A model generated the notes under the pieces. The model was not told where the DNA came from. It did no database searches and saw only the letters and a list, made by a program, of their open reading frames with translations. Source: Epiperipatus broadwayi (lineage: Eukaryota; Onychophora; Udeonychophora; Euonychophora; Peripatidae). Taken from it: a DNA stretch of 64,000 bases. Made by a program: the position numbers and the translations under genes. Every line of letters begins with the position of its first letter. Within the stretch, counting starts at the first letter, position 1. Shown here piece after piece: positions 47,933-59,800 of the stretch. Location of the stretch: assembly GCA_028023455.1 (NCBI GenBank), contig JAQFVV010012441.1, positions 3,473,911-3,537,910 on the forward strand. The letters run 5' to 3'.

Positions 47933-48316
47933 ACATTTAAATCCATTTAGCCTTGAGCATTATTATAGTTATTATATATACACACACACATCACTTTGTG
48001 TAATTTTATGCAGCAATAGAGTAAAAGATTTAAGAGCCAAAGGTTGTAGATCACAACTCAATTATATATACATATATAAAACAATAAGTCATGAATGCAC
48101 ATACTATAATAACCATTAAGAAGTTAGATTTTTTAGAATCATTTAATAAGTTTTCAAATAATATACTACCGACCATTTAGTAGTTAAAATTTTTTTTATC
48201 TAGTTCCAAATTCATTTATGGGTAGGAGATCAATTGTTGATATTTCAAAAAGGTGAAATATAAGATCTCAATCTAAAAAGTGAACTTTTTTAGATGACAA
48301 TACAGATATATGTTCT

Positions 48317-48980
48317 ATTAGGGTATGAGCACAGACTTTCACAGACCCACCACTCACCACTCCATCTAATAACACTGATACACTTAAACACATATATGTT
48401 GAAAAGATAAATAATCACCAATATACATATTTCATGCTAAACCAGCAATCATCAGTTGGTCCAGATTATCATCTCTATACATATATACTATAAGTGCTCA
48501 GATATATATTAAGATAGACAATCCTCATACTTTAATGGACAGGCTTCAATCTACTCCACACTCCAACTCTTCAACCGTCCATCCAATTGAAAATCTGATG
48601 ATGGAATACTCAAAGACCACCCTGAGGCCGAGATTCTTGTCACACCCATGTTGACCTAAGGTCAATCTGAACCCCACATGTACAGGACATAATCCATTAA
48701 ATACCTATGCAAGGATGGGCAGACATCTCTATAATGTAATAACTGAAACACAGGCTTATTTATACCTGTGTCTATATATATGTAATATTAGGGTATGAGC
48801 ACAGACTTTCACACGACCCACCACTCACCATTCCATCTAATAACACTGATACACTTAAACACATATATGTTGAAAAGATAAATAATCACCAATATATGTA
48901 TTTCATGCTAAACCAGCAATCATCAGTTGGTCCAGATTATCATCTCTACACATATATACTATAAGTGCTCAGATATGTTC
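48317..48980. mobile_element. FB-B elements, copies 4 and 5, direct repeat
   Basis: ATTAGGGTATGAGCACAGAC starts at 48317 and again at 48787. The first about 190 bp of each copy are nearly identical (small differences such as 'cacagaccc' against 'cacacgaccc'). The first copy continues into the family's central segment ('aatggacaggcttcaatcta', 'ccaactcttcaaccgtccat', 'gaaaatctgatgatggaat'); the second stops after 'gtgctcagatatgttctagt'. The word 'agatatatgttctatta' before the first and 'agatatgttctagtaa' after the second suggest that a 470-bp unit was duplicated or that two insertions share ends. No right terminus typical of copy 3 is present. Confidence 0.75.
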
Positions 48981-49199
48981 TAGTAATTTTAACAATCACT
49001 TAAATGATGATTTGCAACAATTACTATTAGTAGATGCAGTGTTTTATTCCCATAAAAAGGGAAGTTTCTTTGCTCTCTTTTCATATACAGGCTATATCAA
49101 CAATGTAATCGCAAGTAATAATAATCTCAACTATTATAAAAACGCTATGTATATATATGGCAGCCATTGATATTACAAAAGATTTCTACAGAGATTTCA
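48981..49199. other. Unassigned sequence
   Basis: No feature recognised. Confidence 0.4.
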
Positions 49200-50080
49200 C
49201 CTTTTAATAAAAAAATTCCAGTTCACTCCATTTTTTGAAAGAATGAGAGAGTCTGGTTGTTGGGAGGTTTCCCAGAGGCCTAAATCCTAGTTCTTTTGAG
49301 GGAGGGAGCTGGAATGAGGGTGCTGTGGTAATCATTACCAATGTTGGTTTTGCTAATTCACAAGATAGAAAAAAAAAGTTATTTATGGTAATTTTTTAAC
49401 GTTATTGTCATGAAAGTTTTTATCCATGTATTATAAGTTGCAATTTGGCCTCATGATTCTAATTGCAAGTAATTCACCTTATTCAATTTTATTACTTCCA
49501 ATGTTGTTATTGATAGGGCTGGCCTTTTGTTGTTCATGTGATTTTCATGATGGATTAGAATGGTTTTCAGCAGAGACATTTTGAAGCTTGGATTTTTTTT
49601 CCTTGCTCTCCACAGTTTTTCTCATAATTTTTTCCAAAGTATTTGGAATTGCTCTCTTGTGAAGATATTCAAGGCCATTTGGAGGAACTGAACAGTAGAT
49701 TGATTTAGTCTGTATCTTATGTTATCTCCAAGTGTTTTCCTATTTCTCAACTTATCTACTACAAATTGGCTTTATCAATATTGTACTCCTAAAACACTAT
49801 TCACATTTAAATTCTAGACTTTACAAATAATTCCTAATTGTTCCTATTAATACACCTGGGCAACCAAGTCTATCAACATTGCTCCTTACCAAAGAGTCTT
49901 CTTTGTCTGGAAAACACACCCTTTCCATATCCCCTTTCCATTTCATATGTATTCCCTTTTCCTTCATCATATTGTACTTGAATTTCATTTTGCCATGTAA
50001 TTATCCCTTTGTAAACCATTCTAACTGTTGTGTATTTTGTCTTTTTGATGAATAAAAGCTTTCATCACTGAGGAAAAAAA
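49200..50080 (-). pseudogene. Decayed coding-like region, unidentified protein
   Basis: I do not recognise the family. The minus strand keeps long coherent stretches with few stops: about 50020-49830 reads 'GKMKFKYNMMKEKGIHMKWK' and 'FPDKEDSLVRSNVDRLGCPG'; about 49690-49500 reads 'VPPNGLEYLHKRAIPNTLEK', 'IMRKTVESKEKKSKLQNVSA' and 'EQQKASPINNNIGSNKIE'; about 49350-49200 reads 'TTAPSFQLPPSKELGFRPLG'. Base composition is less AT-rich than the surroundings and amino-acid use is protein-like. A transposon ORF or an old host pseudogene are equally possible. Confidence 0.35.
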
Positions 50081-50847
50081 TTTCAACGATTGATTTGCTA
50101 CCCATATAACTAACTTGGAAGTTAAAAATAGTTTAAAAATAGTCATAGTTAATATCAGATATCCCCACATCAATGTTTGACCATATAATTATGAGAAAGT
50201 GTTACCATTTTCCTATTGGTTGTCTTTGTATACAAAGAAGATTGTAAACCATTAAAAGTAAGAGATCAGAGTAGATAATAAACTGCAGAATACAGAAAGA
50301 TATAAACTCTTTATACTAATAACTGAAGAATCTCAGTTTGTCCTTTTAATATTTTTGATATTCAACTGAGAGCTCCTTTGGCATTTCATGTCATTTTCAA
50401 GATTGATAATGGAACCTAGTAGCTAAATTTTAGCTATATCTTGCATTGTTTAATTGAATTTTCATGTTTTTTATAGGCCATAATAGAAGAAGAATTAAAA
50501 AAAGAATTTATTTTGTATTATGAAGCTTGACTTCTTTGTTTTTTTCTTAGTATCCTTTTTTATTTCAAATTATACAGTAATTATCAAGATAAAATGTATG
50601 GTGAAGTTCATATTACGATTAAATAAAACTGCATTATAATTTGGTGTAAATTTTGTTCTGATATATAAAAGTTTGTGATGCATTTACTGACTTTTTGTTT
50701 CATTTTGATCTCTAAATTACACTCAAAAAAATAATTGGTCATACAATATTTAATTTTATACAATGCATTAGATCACTCAAGGATTTATATATATAAATAT
50801 AATAAGTGTAATAATGTTCAAGGTTAAATGGGTTTATAAGTAATCAT

Positions 50848-50935
50848 TAAAACCAGTCAACACTTAGACAATCCCAGTATTAATATAATCAACAATTTCA
50901 AACTGTTGTCAAAGCAACCTCCTTTTAACAATTAT
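50848..50935 (+). repeat. Dispersed repeat family D, copy 3
   Basis: 'aaccagtcaacacttagaca', 'taatcaacaatttcaaactg', 'ttgtcaaagcaacctccttt' and 'taacaat' follow the order of the copies at 19.5 and 47.8 kb. The right inverted end is missing. Confidence 0.65.
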
Positions 50936-53857
50936 TATTATACTTATTATTTAAGTAATATTTTGGGTGCAATTTAAAATTTATAATTGCAGTTTGTAAT
51001 GTTATAATTGTCTATTTATTAATCTACAATCAGAATATGTTATATTTACCTGTATAAAGAGGTTTATTTAAACATCTTTCTTTCAATAATTTTAATCTCT
51101 ATGGTCAAGTTGCAAACTTTAGTGTCTAGATAAGTATATTAAACCATTAATACAGGTGGGATCATGGGATGTTTAGTGGTTTAAAGGGAATTTGTTGACT
51201 CATCAAAAATATTGAAAATTATATCCAGCTAATGCCAGTATCTCAAAAATTTTAATTAATGTCAAACTATATAAAGGTTACCCATGAAGTTAATATTACA
51301 TTTTGATGATGGAAATTTGGTAATTATGAGTTTTCAAATAAACCAAAATAGCAGCCCATATTTTTGATAAATCTACAGTTTTGAAGGCACCCAAATATAT
51401 TTATAAAAAAAATGCCTGTTAGGAAATGTCATATTTAGTATTTACATTTTATTTTCTATTACTGTTATTTTAAAAAAGAAATCATTATGGAAAAATTAAT
51501 TACAATATTTACGGTTTATTTTCTTTAGGGGGGAGGTTACCTTATTAAAAGAAAAATGAAAAGAAAATATAAATACAATATTTATGCTTCATTCATGTTG
51601 GCAGCATGTAATCATATTGTAAACACTAATGTACAATTTTCAGGATAGCAGGATTCTGCACCTTTGGAAATAGTCCACTGCATCATCTTCCGTGAGAGGA
51701 AGGTCCCAAATTTTTATTATTATGACAATTTACCAAAAAAAACTGCTGATGAAAAGAAAAATGCTGAATTGAACCAAAGTACAACAATGTTAAGAGGAAT
51801 CTAGTCACTTCCCATGTTATAATATAAGTAAAAAATTAAAAATAAAGCTTCTTAATAAAATTTATCGATGTTTATACTTTTTTTAAAAATTTAATAATTG
51901 ATTTATTAATTTTGTTTAATTTAATAATTAACACATCTTTGATAGGTTATAGGCCCTTGAAACTGTATATTCATCGAAAATACATGCTGCCATCTTGGTT
52001 TACCTGAAACCTCACAAGTAGCAAAAATTTTGATAAATGTTAGTTGTGTTTATTGTCTCACGAACTGACATTTTGGTTTGAGAACTCATCTTTTAAATTT
52101 AACAACTTCATTATTAAATATAAAAAAATTTTCTGATCACATGAAGTCAGTAAGTGCTGTTGATGAAATGAATATGACTAACAATTAATGCAAAAATGAT
52201 ATATTTTATAGTAAATATCCTTCAATGGAATAGAGGAAAAATAATGGCAACGTACTAAAAAACATGTATACTCTATGCAATATGGTCAAAATATGGGGCT
52301 TCTTGTAAGTGGTTATATTTGTAATTTGATTCTATTTCTCAATTTTTTATGAGTTCTGAATGTGATATTGGATAAGTTTGGCATTAATCCAATTTTTTAT
52401 GGTTATCTAGTTGGCAAAAAATGGAAATAAAATATTGATTTATTGATTCTAACAAAAGCTCAAGATACCACTGATTGCTAGTTTTTATTTTCTCCACCAG
52501 AGAGTGCTCACAAAAACTTTTGAGAGCGCTTATGTTTTTGTTTAGATTTCAAAAATGAAAGTGAATGTTTTTAATAGATTGATCAAATATTTATGATTTG
52601 TAAAATATTTGTGCAATAATTATTTTTTGATAAAAAATAATGTGCTTATATTCAGATTTTATTTAAAAATAGCTACTTTTAAAAAGTGGCAAATCAAGAG
52701 AAATCAACAATTTACAGCAGCATCTTGTGATTGGAGGAAAATAAATGCATTTGTATTGACTGTAGAAATTGCTTTGCCATTTTAAAAATAATTTTAAGTA
52801 GAATTTTAAATAGAGTTTTGTTAGTCTTTATGTAATCTGAATGATAATTTATTCAAGTTTTAGAAAGTGAATTAAAACAAACCTATTTTCACTAATTTAA
52901 TTGTTTAGTTAGCAATGCAGTAACCAACAATAAGAAAAAGGTTATTGTTTTTATATATTTCAGGTTTTATTTTATTTCTATATTTATAAAGTTGAAATAT
53001 TACTCTATAAAGATTAATATTTATTTTCAAAAACTAATTTGAAATTTTGAAAATAAAGATTAATGATAAACTTGATAAAAAAGTTTAAAAACTTAATCCA
53101 AAATGGCCACTAGAGATTTCCCAGAAGATATGAGCTGTTGAAGAATTAAAGCAAAATGAGTGTCTCCAAACATAACAATCATAGCAAGTTTGTTATACAA
53201 ATGGGAGTTGATGATGCTTCTATCTATATCCTTATAACACTATCTATATAGTGAGTTGATCTTCATAATTTACAGTCAATTACAAGCTTCAAAATTTAAA
53301 TTCTTATCTTTCACTCAACCAAAAAAAACTTATAAAAAAGACTTAAACCAATTGGAATGTAAGACTGATTCAGCACAAGCATTCATGCCTGTTTTCAATT
53401 AGGAAAAAGAGAGAGGTTGCTAAGAAAAAGTCTAAAAAAGGGATAGTTTATTGTGAATTCAAATTACAAAGTGAACCACTAATGCAATAGCATAGAAATT
53501 AGAAAACACTGGAATATTAATTGAACAATTATATATAAAATTATAATTTGACTATTGCCATACTTATTAATTTTGAAAAAGATATAATTTGATCAACAAG
53601 GCTCAGAAGCAGGGTTTTTTTTAATTATACAGTTTCAGGGGTCTTGGAACTATTTATTTGTTTTCTTTTTCAATTTTATTTTAATAAACATGTGTAAGTT
53701 GTTAAATTTAAAAATATTAACAAATCAATTGTAAATTTCATTCAGAGGTTTATTTCATTTTTTTATTTTTTTATATTATAACATGTGTCAACATGGTTGA
53801 ATCATTGTCATAGTTTATTTAAAGTCAGCATCTTTCTTTTTGTCACTATCATTTTGG
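50936..53857. other. AT-rich sequence, nothing recognised
   Basis: About 2.9 kb without recognisable coding motif, RNA gene or known repeat. A G6 run lies at 51530-51535. Confidence 0.45.
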
Positions 53858-54685
53858 CAAAATGCTGAAAATATGGGATCTTCAGACAGAATGGCATGCA
53901 GTGGAGTTTTTCCAAAGATAGAAGATCCTTCCCAAAAAGTCTGTGTTAATGACCACAGCATGACAGTTTTCCTGAAAACATAGTGTAATGTCAAACAATG
54001 TTTCTATAGAATATTCATTCAGAAAGGAATGTAGTTTAAGGGCTCCAAAATTTCATTTCTGATTGCAGACAGATTTATTCTAGCTGGTCTAGAGATTTAA
54101 GGTCAATTGAATGGGGAAAATGGCAATTGCATTTGTCCAGCAAGACAATCATTGATTGGAATAATTATTTCAGAGAAGCAACTGTATCTAGCCTTTTATC
54201 TTGAATCTTGTGCAAAAGTGAAAGGCCTAACAACATAGTGGAAATTGACAAAAGTCTTTTCATGAAGAAAAAAATCAACAAGAGAAAATACTTCCACAGC
54301 AATAATTATTTAATGGCTTGTGCAAGAGACCAATAAGTGCTTCATTATAATTGCTCCAACAAAAACAGCAGCTATACTTATGGATATAATAAAAGAAAAT
54401 GTCGCTGATGGATCTACTAAAAATTTGGACTGATAGAAGAGCTATAAAATTGATAAATTAAGAAATATAGAATTTGAACATTTCTAAATGAATCACCATT
54501 ATAACTTTCTTGATTCAACTACTGGCATACACACATGGAATATAGAGAGACTGTGGTGGCTGATCAAATAGAAAAACAGAAAACAATGTGGAATCATGCA
54601 ACAACACTTAGTTCCTATTTAGTTAAATTTATGTCACATCAACTACACAAAGATCCGATCAGCAACATAAATAATTATCAATGAT
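53858..54685 (+). pseudogene. Merlin (IS1016-like) DNA transposase pseudogene, nearly full length
   Basis: Motifs in the order of Merlin DDE transposases across three frames: N-terminal 'MLKIWDLQTEWHAVEFFQR', 'LPKKSVL', 'KGSKISFLIADRFILAG', 'VEIDKSLFMKKK' (first catalytic Asp, 54241-54249 region), 'ETNKCFIIIAPTKTAAILMD', 'IIKENVADGSTKNLD' (second Asp, followed by two stops), 'NFLDSTTGIHTWNIERLWW' (catalytic Glu in N-I-E-R-L-W) and 'SSYLVKFMSHQLHKDP' at the C terminus. All three acidic residues can still be read, but there are several stops and at least three frameshifts. Terminal inverted repeats were not identified. It ends about 130 bp before the TGC/TTC microsatellite. Confidence 0.88.
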
Positions 54686-54821
54686 TCTTTTTTATAAATA
54701 ATGAATAAGAAGTTTCATTATATTTGTAATTTTTTTCCACTTTTATATTAATAAGTTTAATTAATATTAAAAAAAATAAAGTGGAAATATTATAAATAAT
54801 CCTGGCAGAAAATTGGCTTCA

Positions 54822-55540
54822 GCTGCTGCTGCTGCTGCTGCTTCTTCTTCTTCTTCTTCTTCTTCTTCTTCTTCTTCTTCTTCTTCTTCTTCTTCTTCTT
54901 CTTCTTCTTCTTCTTCTTCTTCTTCTTCTTCTTCTTCTTCTTCTTCTTCTTCTTCTTCTTCTTCTTCTTCTTCTTCTTCTTCTTCTTCTTCTTCTTCTTC
55001 TTCTTCTTCTTCTTCTTCTTCTTCTTCTTCTTCTTCTTCTTCTTCTTCTTCTTCTTCTTCTTCTTCTTCTTCTTCTTCTTCTTCTTCTTCTTCTTCTTCT
55101 TCTTCTTCTTCTTCTTCTTCTTCTTCTTCTTCTTCTTCTTCTTCTTCTTCTTCTTCTTCTTCTTCTTCTTCTTCTTCTTCTTCTTCTTCTTCTTCTTCTT
55201 CTTCTTCTTCTTCTTCTTCTTCTTCTTCTTCTTCTTCTTCTTCTTCTTCTTCTTCTTCTTCTTCTTCTTCTTCTTCTTCTTCTTCTTCTTCTTCTTCTTC
55301 TTCTTCTTCTTCTTCTTCTTCTTTCTTCTTCTTCTTCTTCTTCTTCTTCTTCTTCTTCTTCTTCTTCTTCTTCTTCTTCTTCTTCTTCTTCTTCTTCTTC
55401 TTCTTCTTCTTCTTCTTCTAATCTTCTTCTTCTTCTTCTAATTCTTCTTCTTCATTCTTATTATTCTTCTTCTTCTTCTTCTTCTTTTTCTTCTTCTTCA
55501 TGTTCTTCTTCTTTTTTTTTCTTCTTCTTCTTCTTATTAT
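54822..55540. repeat. Very long (TTC)n microsatellite preceded by (TGC)n, with complex tail
   Basis: (GCT)6-7 at 54822-54840, then TTC/CTT repeats almost uninterrupted to about 55419, about 580 bp. The only break seen in this tract is an extra T at about 55321-55325, after which the phase continues. From 55420 to 55540 the repeat is broken by TAA, TTA and T runs and changes to ATT/AAT repeats. The poly-Ala/poly-Ser/poly-Phe frame through 54813-55421 is an artefact of the repeat. A homopurine-homopyrimidine tract of this kind can form triplex DNA (established for GAA/TTC repeats). Confidence 0.97.
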
Positions 55541-56534
55541 AATAATAAATAAAATAATAATAATAATAAAATCTGGAAATATGAAATATGATTTCTTTTT
55601 TTTCCAGTTATTTAGTTTTAAAGATTTACTATATGCCCCTGAAGCTGTATAATTTAAAAAAAAACATGAATTGACCAGATTATACACACGTACAGTTTAT
55701 ATTATTATAACAAAAGATTATTATTTTTAAATATAATTTTTTCTCAATTTCAAATATATATGTTCTCTTCAAGAGAAAGAAAAGTTAGATTCACTTTTAA
55801 ACACACTTTTAAAACTCTTTTTTGCCACATTGAAATAATACCTTGAGAAAAGAGTGTGATATTTTAAATCTTCCATATTTCTAACAATACATTGTTTTGC
55901 ATTTATTTAACTTTACATAATTGTTTTTATACATAGTAAAACTTTAACTAACATATATCAAAATTAAGTCATTAATTTATTGCACATTTCTTTGTTAAAT
56001 GTTTTGCTAAATTTCATGCATGAATGTATATGTTCATTTTTACTACTTATTTATTCACAATATATATATATAACAAATAAATATATTATTTGTTTATTTA
56101 ACTTTCCATATAATTCACCCTATTTTAAAATGGCTTATGAAGTTATTATTATTTACTATTATCTCTTTTCATGGTTAATTTATTTATACAAATCTTTTGT
56201 TACTTGGTGATTTTATTAATACAGTTTTTGTAAAATGTATAAAATCAATAAAATCTTTTAAATTTTCAAAATACAACTCCAAGCTTGTAACAAATCTCAA
56301 ACTATCACTCATTTTTATTGATCTTCTCAACCAATCCATTTCACTATACATATATTTCATCAAAAATTCTTTTTTTCAATGTAGGCTAAAGACATGGAAG
56401 TATCAGTAAATTTCCACAGAACAATAATTAGAATTTTATCTTCATAAATCCGAATTATAATAAATTTGATTTTAGAGAATGGGTATTTTTCATAAGGGTT
56501 TCTTATTAAATACATTATATTTGAAATACAGACA
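55541..56534. other. AT-rich sequence, nothing recognised
   Basis: Begins with ATA/AAT repeats (55541-55570). Small open frames here have no motifs. Confidence 0.4.
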
Positions 56535-56675
56535 TACTTCACATATTTGGAGTTTAGCACAAAATACATACACTGGTGATGATTTATCTTTTTCACATGT
56601 GTTTGGTCATGTGTGGTAAAGTGGATAGATAAAGGAAGTTTAAAAGTCTGTGTACAAATCCCCTATTGTTATAAA
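56535..56675 (+). mobile_element. FB-B element, copy 6 (right half only)
   Basis: 'agtttagcacaaaatacata', 'gatgatttatctttttcaca', 'tggtcatgtgtggtaaagtg', 'aaagtctgtgtacaaatccc' and 'ctattgtt' give the right arm and right terminus of the family. No left arm is present. Confidence 0.75.
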
Positions 56676-58964
56676 TATATTATAGTAAAAGATATTGGGC
56701 TCGATTTTAGATCCCTGATATTGAAGAATTAAGTTTAGTTATAAGGTTGGATGTTTACAATTTGAAATTTCTTGAGCATTTTAAGTGCTTGTAATAACAA
56801 ATAAATTAAAATAAATACTTTCCAAATATATTTCATAAATAAGCTTAAATATGTAAATAAATTACTAAAAGTTATAACCCCCCCTCTCCAAAATACTAAA
56901 TCAAAATGTACATTTAGAATTGCCATGAAGTAAAACAATCTACCAATCAAATGATGTCAGGTGTTGTTGATTTATTTTTATATTTAAATTTTATATGAGG
57001 TCTATACGATACTGACATCTTCAGATTTTTTTTAACTATTAATTTTAATTAATAATTTCTTAGCAAAAAAAAATTGCACCAGTAAACTATCTTTATAGAT
57101 ACCTGTAAAATAGAAAAGAAAATCTGAAGCAATAGTAGTGTCATTGTAAACCCCAGAACTATTCAAAGTAAGGAATTTAAGATGTTAAGTAGTTTTGTAC
57201 CATTGTAGAGTGATGGACCTAAGAATTAAAATTTCTGTATCAAAATTTCATGTCATATTGACAGTTAAATGTCATATAATCTCCCAAGCAACTATTTAAT
57301 TACTTTAAAATATGTGTAACTCTATCTCCATGTCTATTAGAGTAATCACTTATACAGTAAGCATGTTATTATTGATAACTGAAATTAATCTGGTAGTGCT
57401 ACCTACTATCACTATTGGATGATTATCAGCACTTCCTATAAACCAAGTATGTGGGGGGATGCTAAGGTCATTATGTTTTTGATTAAAAATCTTTTCCAAA
57501 GTTCATCCATCTGGAATTGGACTAGATCAGGCACATAAGAAGAGAATGTGTTACCATTAACCCATGTAGTAATTCCAACATAAATGGAGCTACCATTATA
57601 AAAACCATGTTCATGAAGATGTAAAAGAATAAAAAACTGCATTGAAGGTCTTCCAGATACTATGTGAAAATTAAATTGAATATCTGGACAGTCTGCGTAT
57701 TTTGTCCCCCTTCCTCATATAGTTTTTACGATTGTTTAAAATCCTCTATAGTAAACAATTTCAATAATATTTATCAACCATGGAGAATTCTACCCATAGT
57801 GACAGAACTAGACTCTAGAGTTAGAAGATTTGGTCAACTGAATAGAATTGTTGTGCAAAGCGGTGCTCAAATATTACTTAAACTTCCGAGCATCTAACAT
57901 ATATATATATCGTACTTTTTAAGAAAATATGTGAAAACTTGCAACTTAAAGTCATTGGCAAAGCTATCTATTTTTTTTTTTTGTTCTTTTATTTATTTAT
58001 CTTTCATCTCCTTCTTGAAGTGATAAGTTGGGCAGTTATTTTGATTCAAGAGATTGCGAAAAACACTACTGTACAAAAAAAATCTTTTGTGTGTATATAA
58101 AAAAAAGTTAAACACTTATTTGCTAGATTTTCTTTCATTACGTTAAACTGTGAGGGGAGACGAGTTGAGTGCGTCTGTCATAATGAGATAATAAGAATAG
58201 TTTGGAGTGTTTGTTAAACACCTTTAGAAATTTCAGAAGTATTTGCGTTGTCGATGAAAACATACTATAAAATTAGATGGGTATGACACTTCTTTTAAAA
58301 TACATGGCATGATTTAAAAATTGAAAGAAAAAAAGGATTGAAAAGCCATAGCTCAGCTGCAGTTAAAACTAATAATTAAAACATACGTGTTAAAAATAAT
58401 AATTCTTTCTTCATTAAAACTCATTAACTATTCTTTTAATGCCAAAACTTTATAAAAATTTTGTAATGCAACAGTAAGGTAATCGCCTTCCTTATTTTTT
58501 GATTTGAGTTCGAATTTCTGCCAGACTTGAGATACTTTTAGGTTATTTTCCAACCAGATATATAGTTTTGAGTATAAAACAAGTATAAACAATCTCTCAG
58601 ACTTTTATCACTAAACCTGTGAATAATTCTTTTTTTTTTGTTGATTCTTTGAAGGTGACTGTTGTATCCGCTTTGTTTTGCAATGGGTAATAATTTTGAA
58701 AGACTGTTCACCTATCTGCGCACTTTTTATCTTATCTATTAAATACAGTGCGTGTATGTTTTCTATACACAAGGCAGGTTCTGTAACCAATATTGTAATG
58801 TTAGCATGATATCAATGAGTGCACTCCCTCTAAATCTTGCATGCCAATTTTGCTGTTAATCTTTAGTGGTCTGATGTTATTTGTTTTTCATATATACACT
58901 TTTCTTCTATTTTATTAACTAATGTATTTATTTAGTGAAATTATTTAGTTATAGTTGACTAAAT
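56676..58964. other. Unassigned sequence, including two adjacent open frames near 57.4-57.9 kb
   Basis: Open frames at 57642-57436 (-, 68 codons, with 'LHEHGFYNGSSIYVGITTWV') and 57664-57897 (+, 77 codons, with 'LDSRVRRFGQLNRIVVQSGA') have a protein-like composition but no domain I can name. Elsewhere AT-rich. Near 58460-58560 'gagttcgaatttctgccaga' resembles a tRNA B box, but no A box or cloverleaf could be built. Confidence 0.3.
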
Positions 58965-59247
58965 ACAGGAAATTTGAACACTGACTTTTAAGCACCCTTC
59001 AACTATCCATACTATCTCATACCTCTGATACACACAACCACACACATGCAAAAAAGACGTGTGGGTCAAGTATATCATTGGTATGAGATAGTGTAGACAG
59101 TTGAAGTGCATGTGTGTGGTTATGTATATGAATGATATGAGATAGTGTGGATAGTTGAAGGGCATGTGTGTGGTCGTGTATATGAGTGGCATGAAATAGT
59201 ATGGATAGTTTAAGGGTGCTTGAAAGTTTGTGTTCAAATCCCCTATA
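58965..59247. mobile_element. FB-B foldback element, copy 7, with internal 54-bp tandem repeats
   Basis: Left terminus 'acaggaaatttgaacactga' mirrors right terminus 'gtgttcaaatcccctat'. The right arm contains about three direct repeats of 54 bp, starting near 59082, 59136 and 59190 (tatgagatagtgtggatagt, tgaagggcatgtgtgtggt…). These are repeats of the arm segment present once in other copies. The frame read on the minus strand (59237-58959) shows the repeat as 'NYPYYFMPLIYTTTHMPF'-like units but is a translation of the element. Confidence 0.85.
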
Positions 59248-59392
59248 TTTACAATTAAGCTCCAGGTATATGAAAAATACCTGTATTTGAAATATTATAC
59301 TTGACTCTAAATATTAAGGTGCCAACCATTTCTATATATAAAAACATTGTCAGGGTATCTCTTAGCATATTTACGCATTAAAATTATTTAAT

Positions 59393-59800
59393 GGGGATTT
59401 GAATTCAGATTTTCAAGCTTCCTTCAGTCATTTACTCTATCTAATATAACCAATACACATGACCACATACATGTGAAAAAGCTAAATGATCTCCAATATA
59501 TGTATTTCATGCATTTCCAATATATGTATTTCATGCTGAACCAGCACTCATCAGTTGGTCTGGATATCATCATCTCTCACATATATATAATCAGTGCTTG
59601 GTTTTTTATTAAGACAAAAAGTCTACAAACTTTAATGGACATGTTTCAATCCTCTCCACTCTCCAACTCTTCAGCCAGCCATATTATTGAAAATCTAATG
59701 ATAGAATGCTCAAAGACCAATTAATGGTATTATTATTGTCATACCCATGTTAACCATAAATCATTCTGACCCCTCTTACATAAAATCTTAATATGTCCAT
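59393..59800. mobile_element. FB-B element, copy 8 (left arm plus centre)
   Basis: Left terminus GGGGATTTGAATTCAGATTT, arm 'ctgaaccagcactcatcagt', centre 'aactttaatggacatgtttc', 'ccaactcttcagccagccat' and 'gaaaatctaatgatagaatg', as in copies 3 and 4. The word 'tccaatatatgtatttcatg' is duplicated in tandem at about 59492 and 59516. The right arm is absent. Confidence 0.78.

Noticed and set aside
54813-55421. Open frame of 202 codons encoding poly-Ala, poly-Ser and poly-Phe
   Set aside because: It is the translation of the TGC/TTC microsatellite; the change from Ser to Phe is just a one-base phase shift at about 55321.
58460-58560. Possible tRNA-like sequence with 'gagttcgaatttctgccaga'
   Set aside because: The B-box-like word lacks the terminal C, no A box lies at a suitable distance and no acceptor stem pairs.
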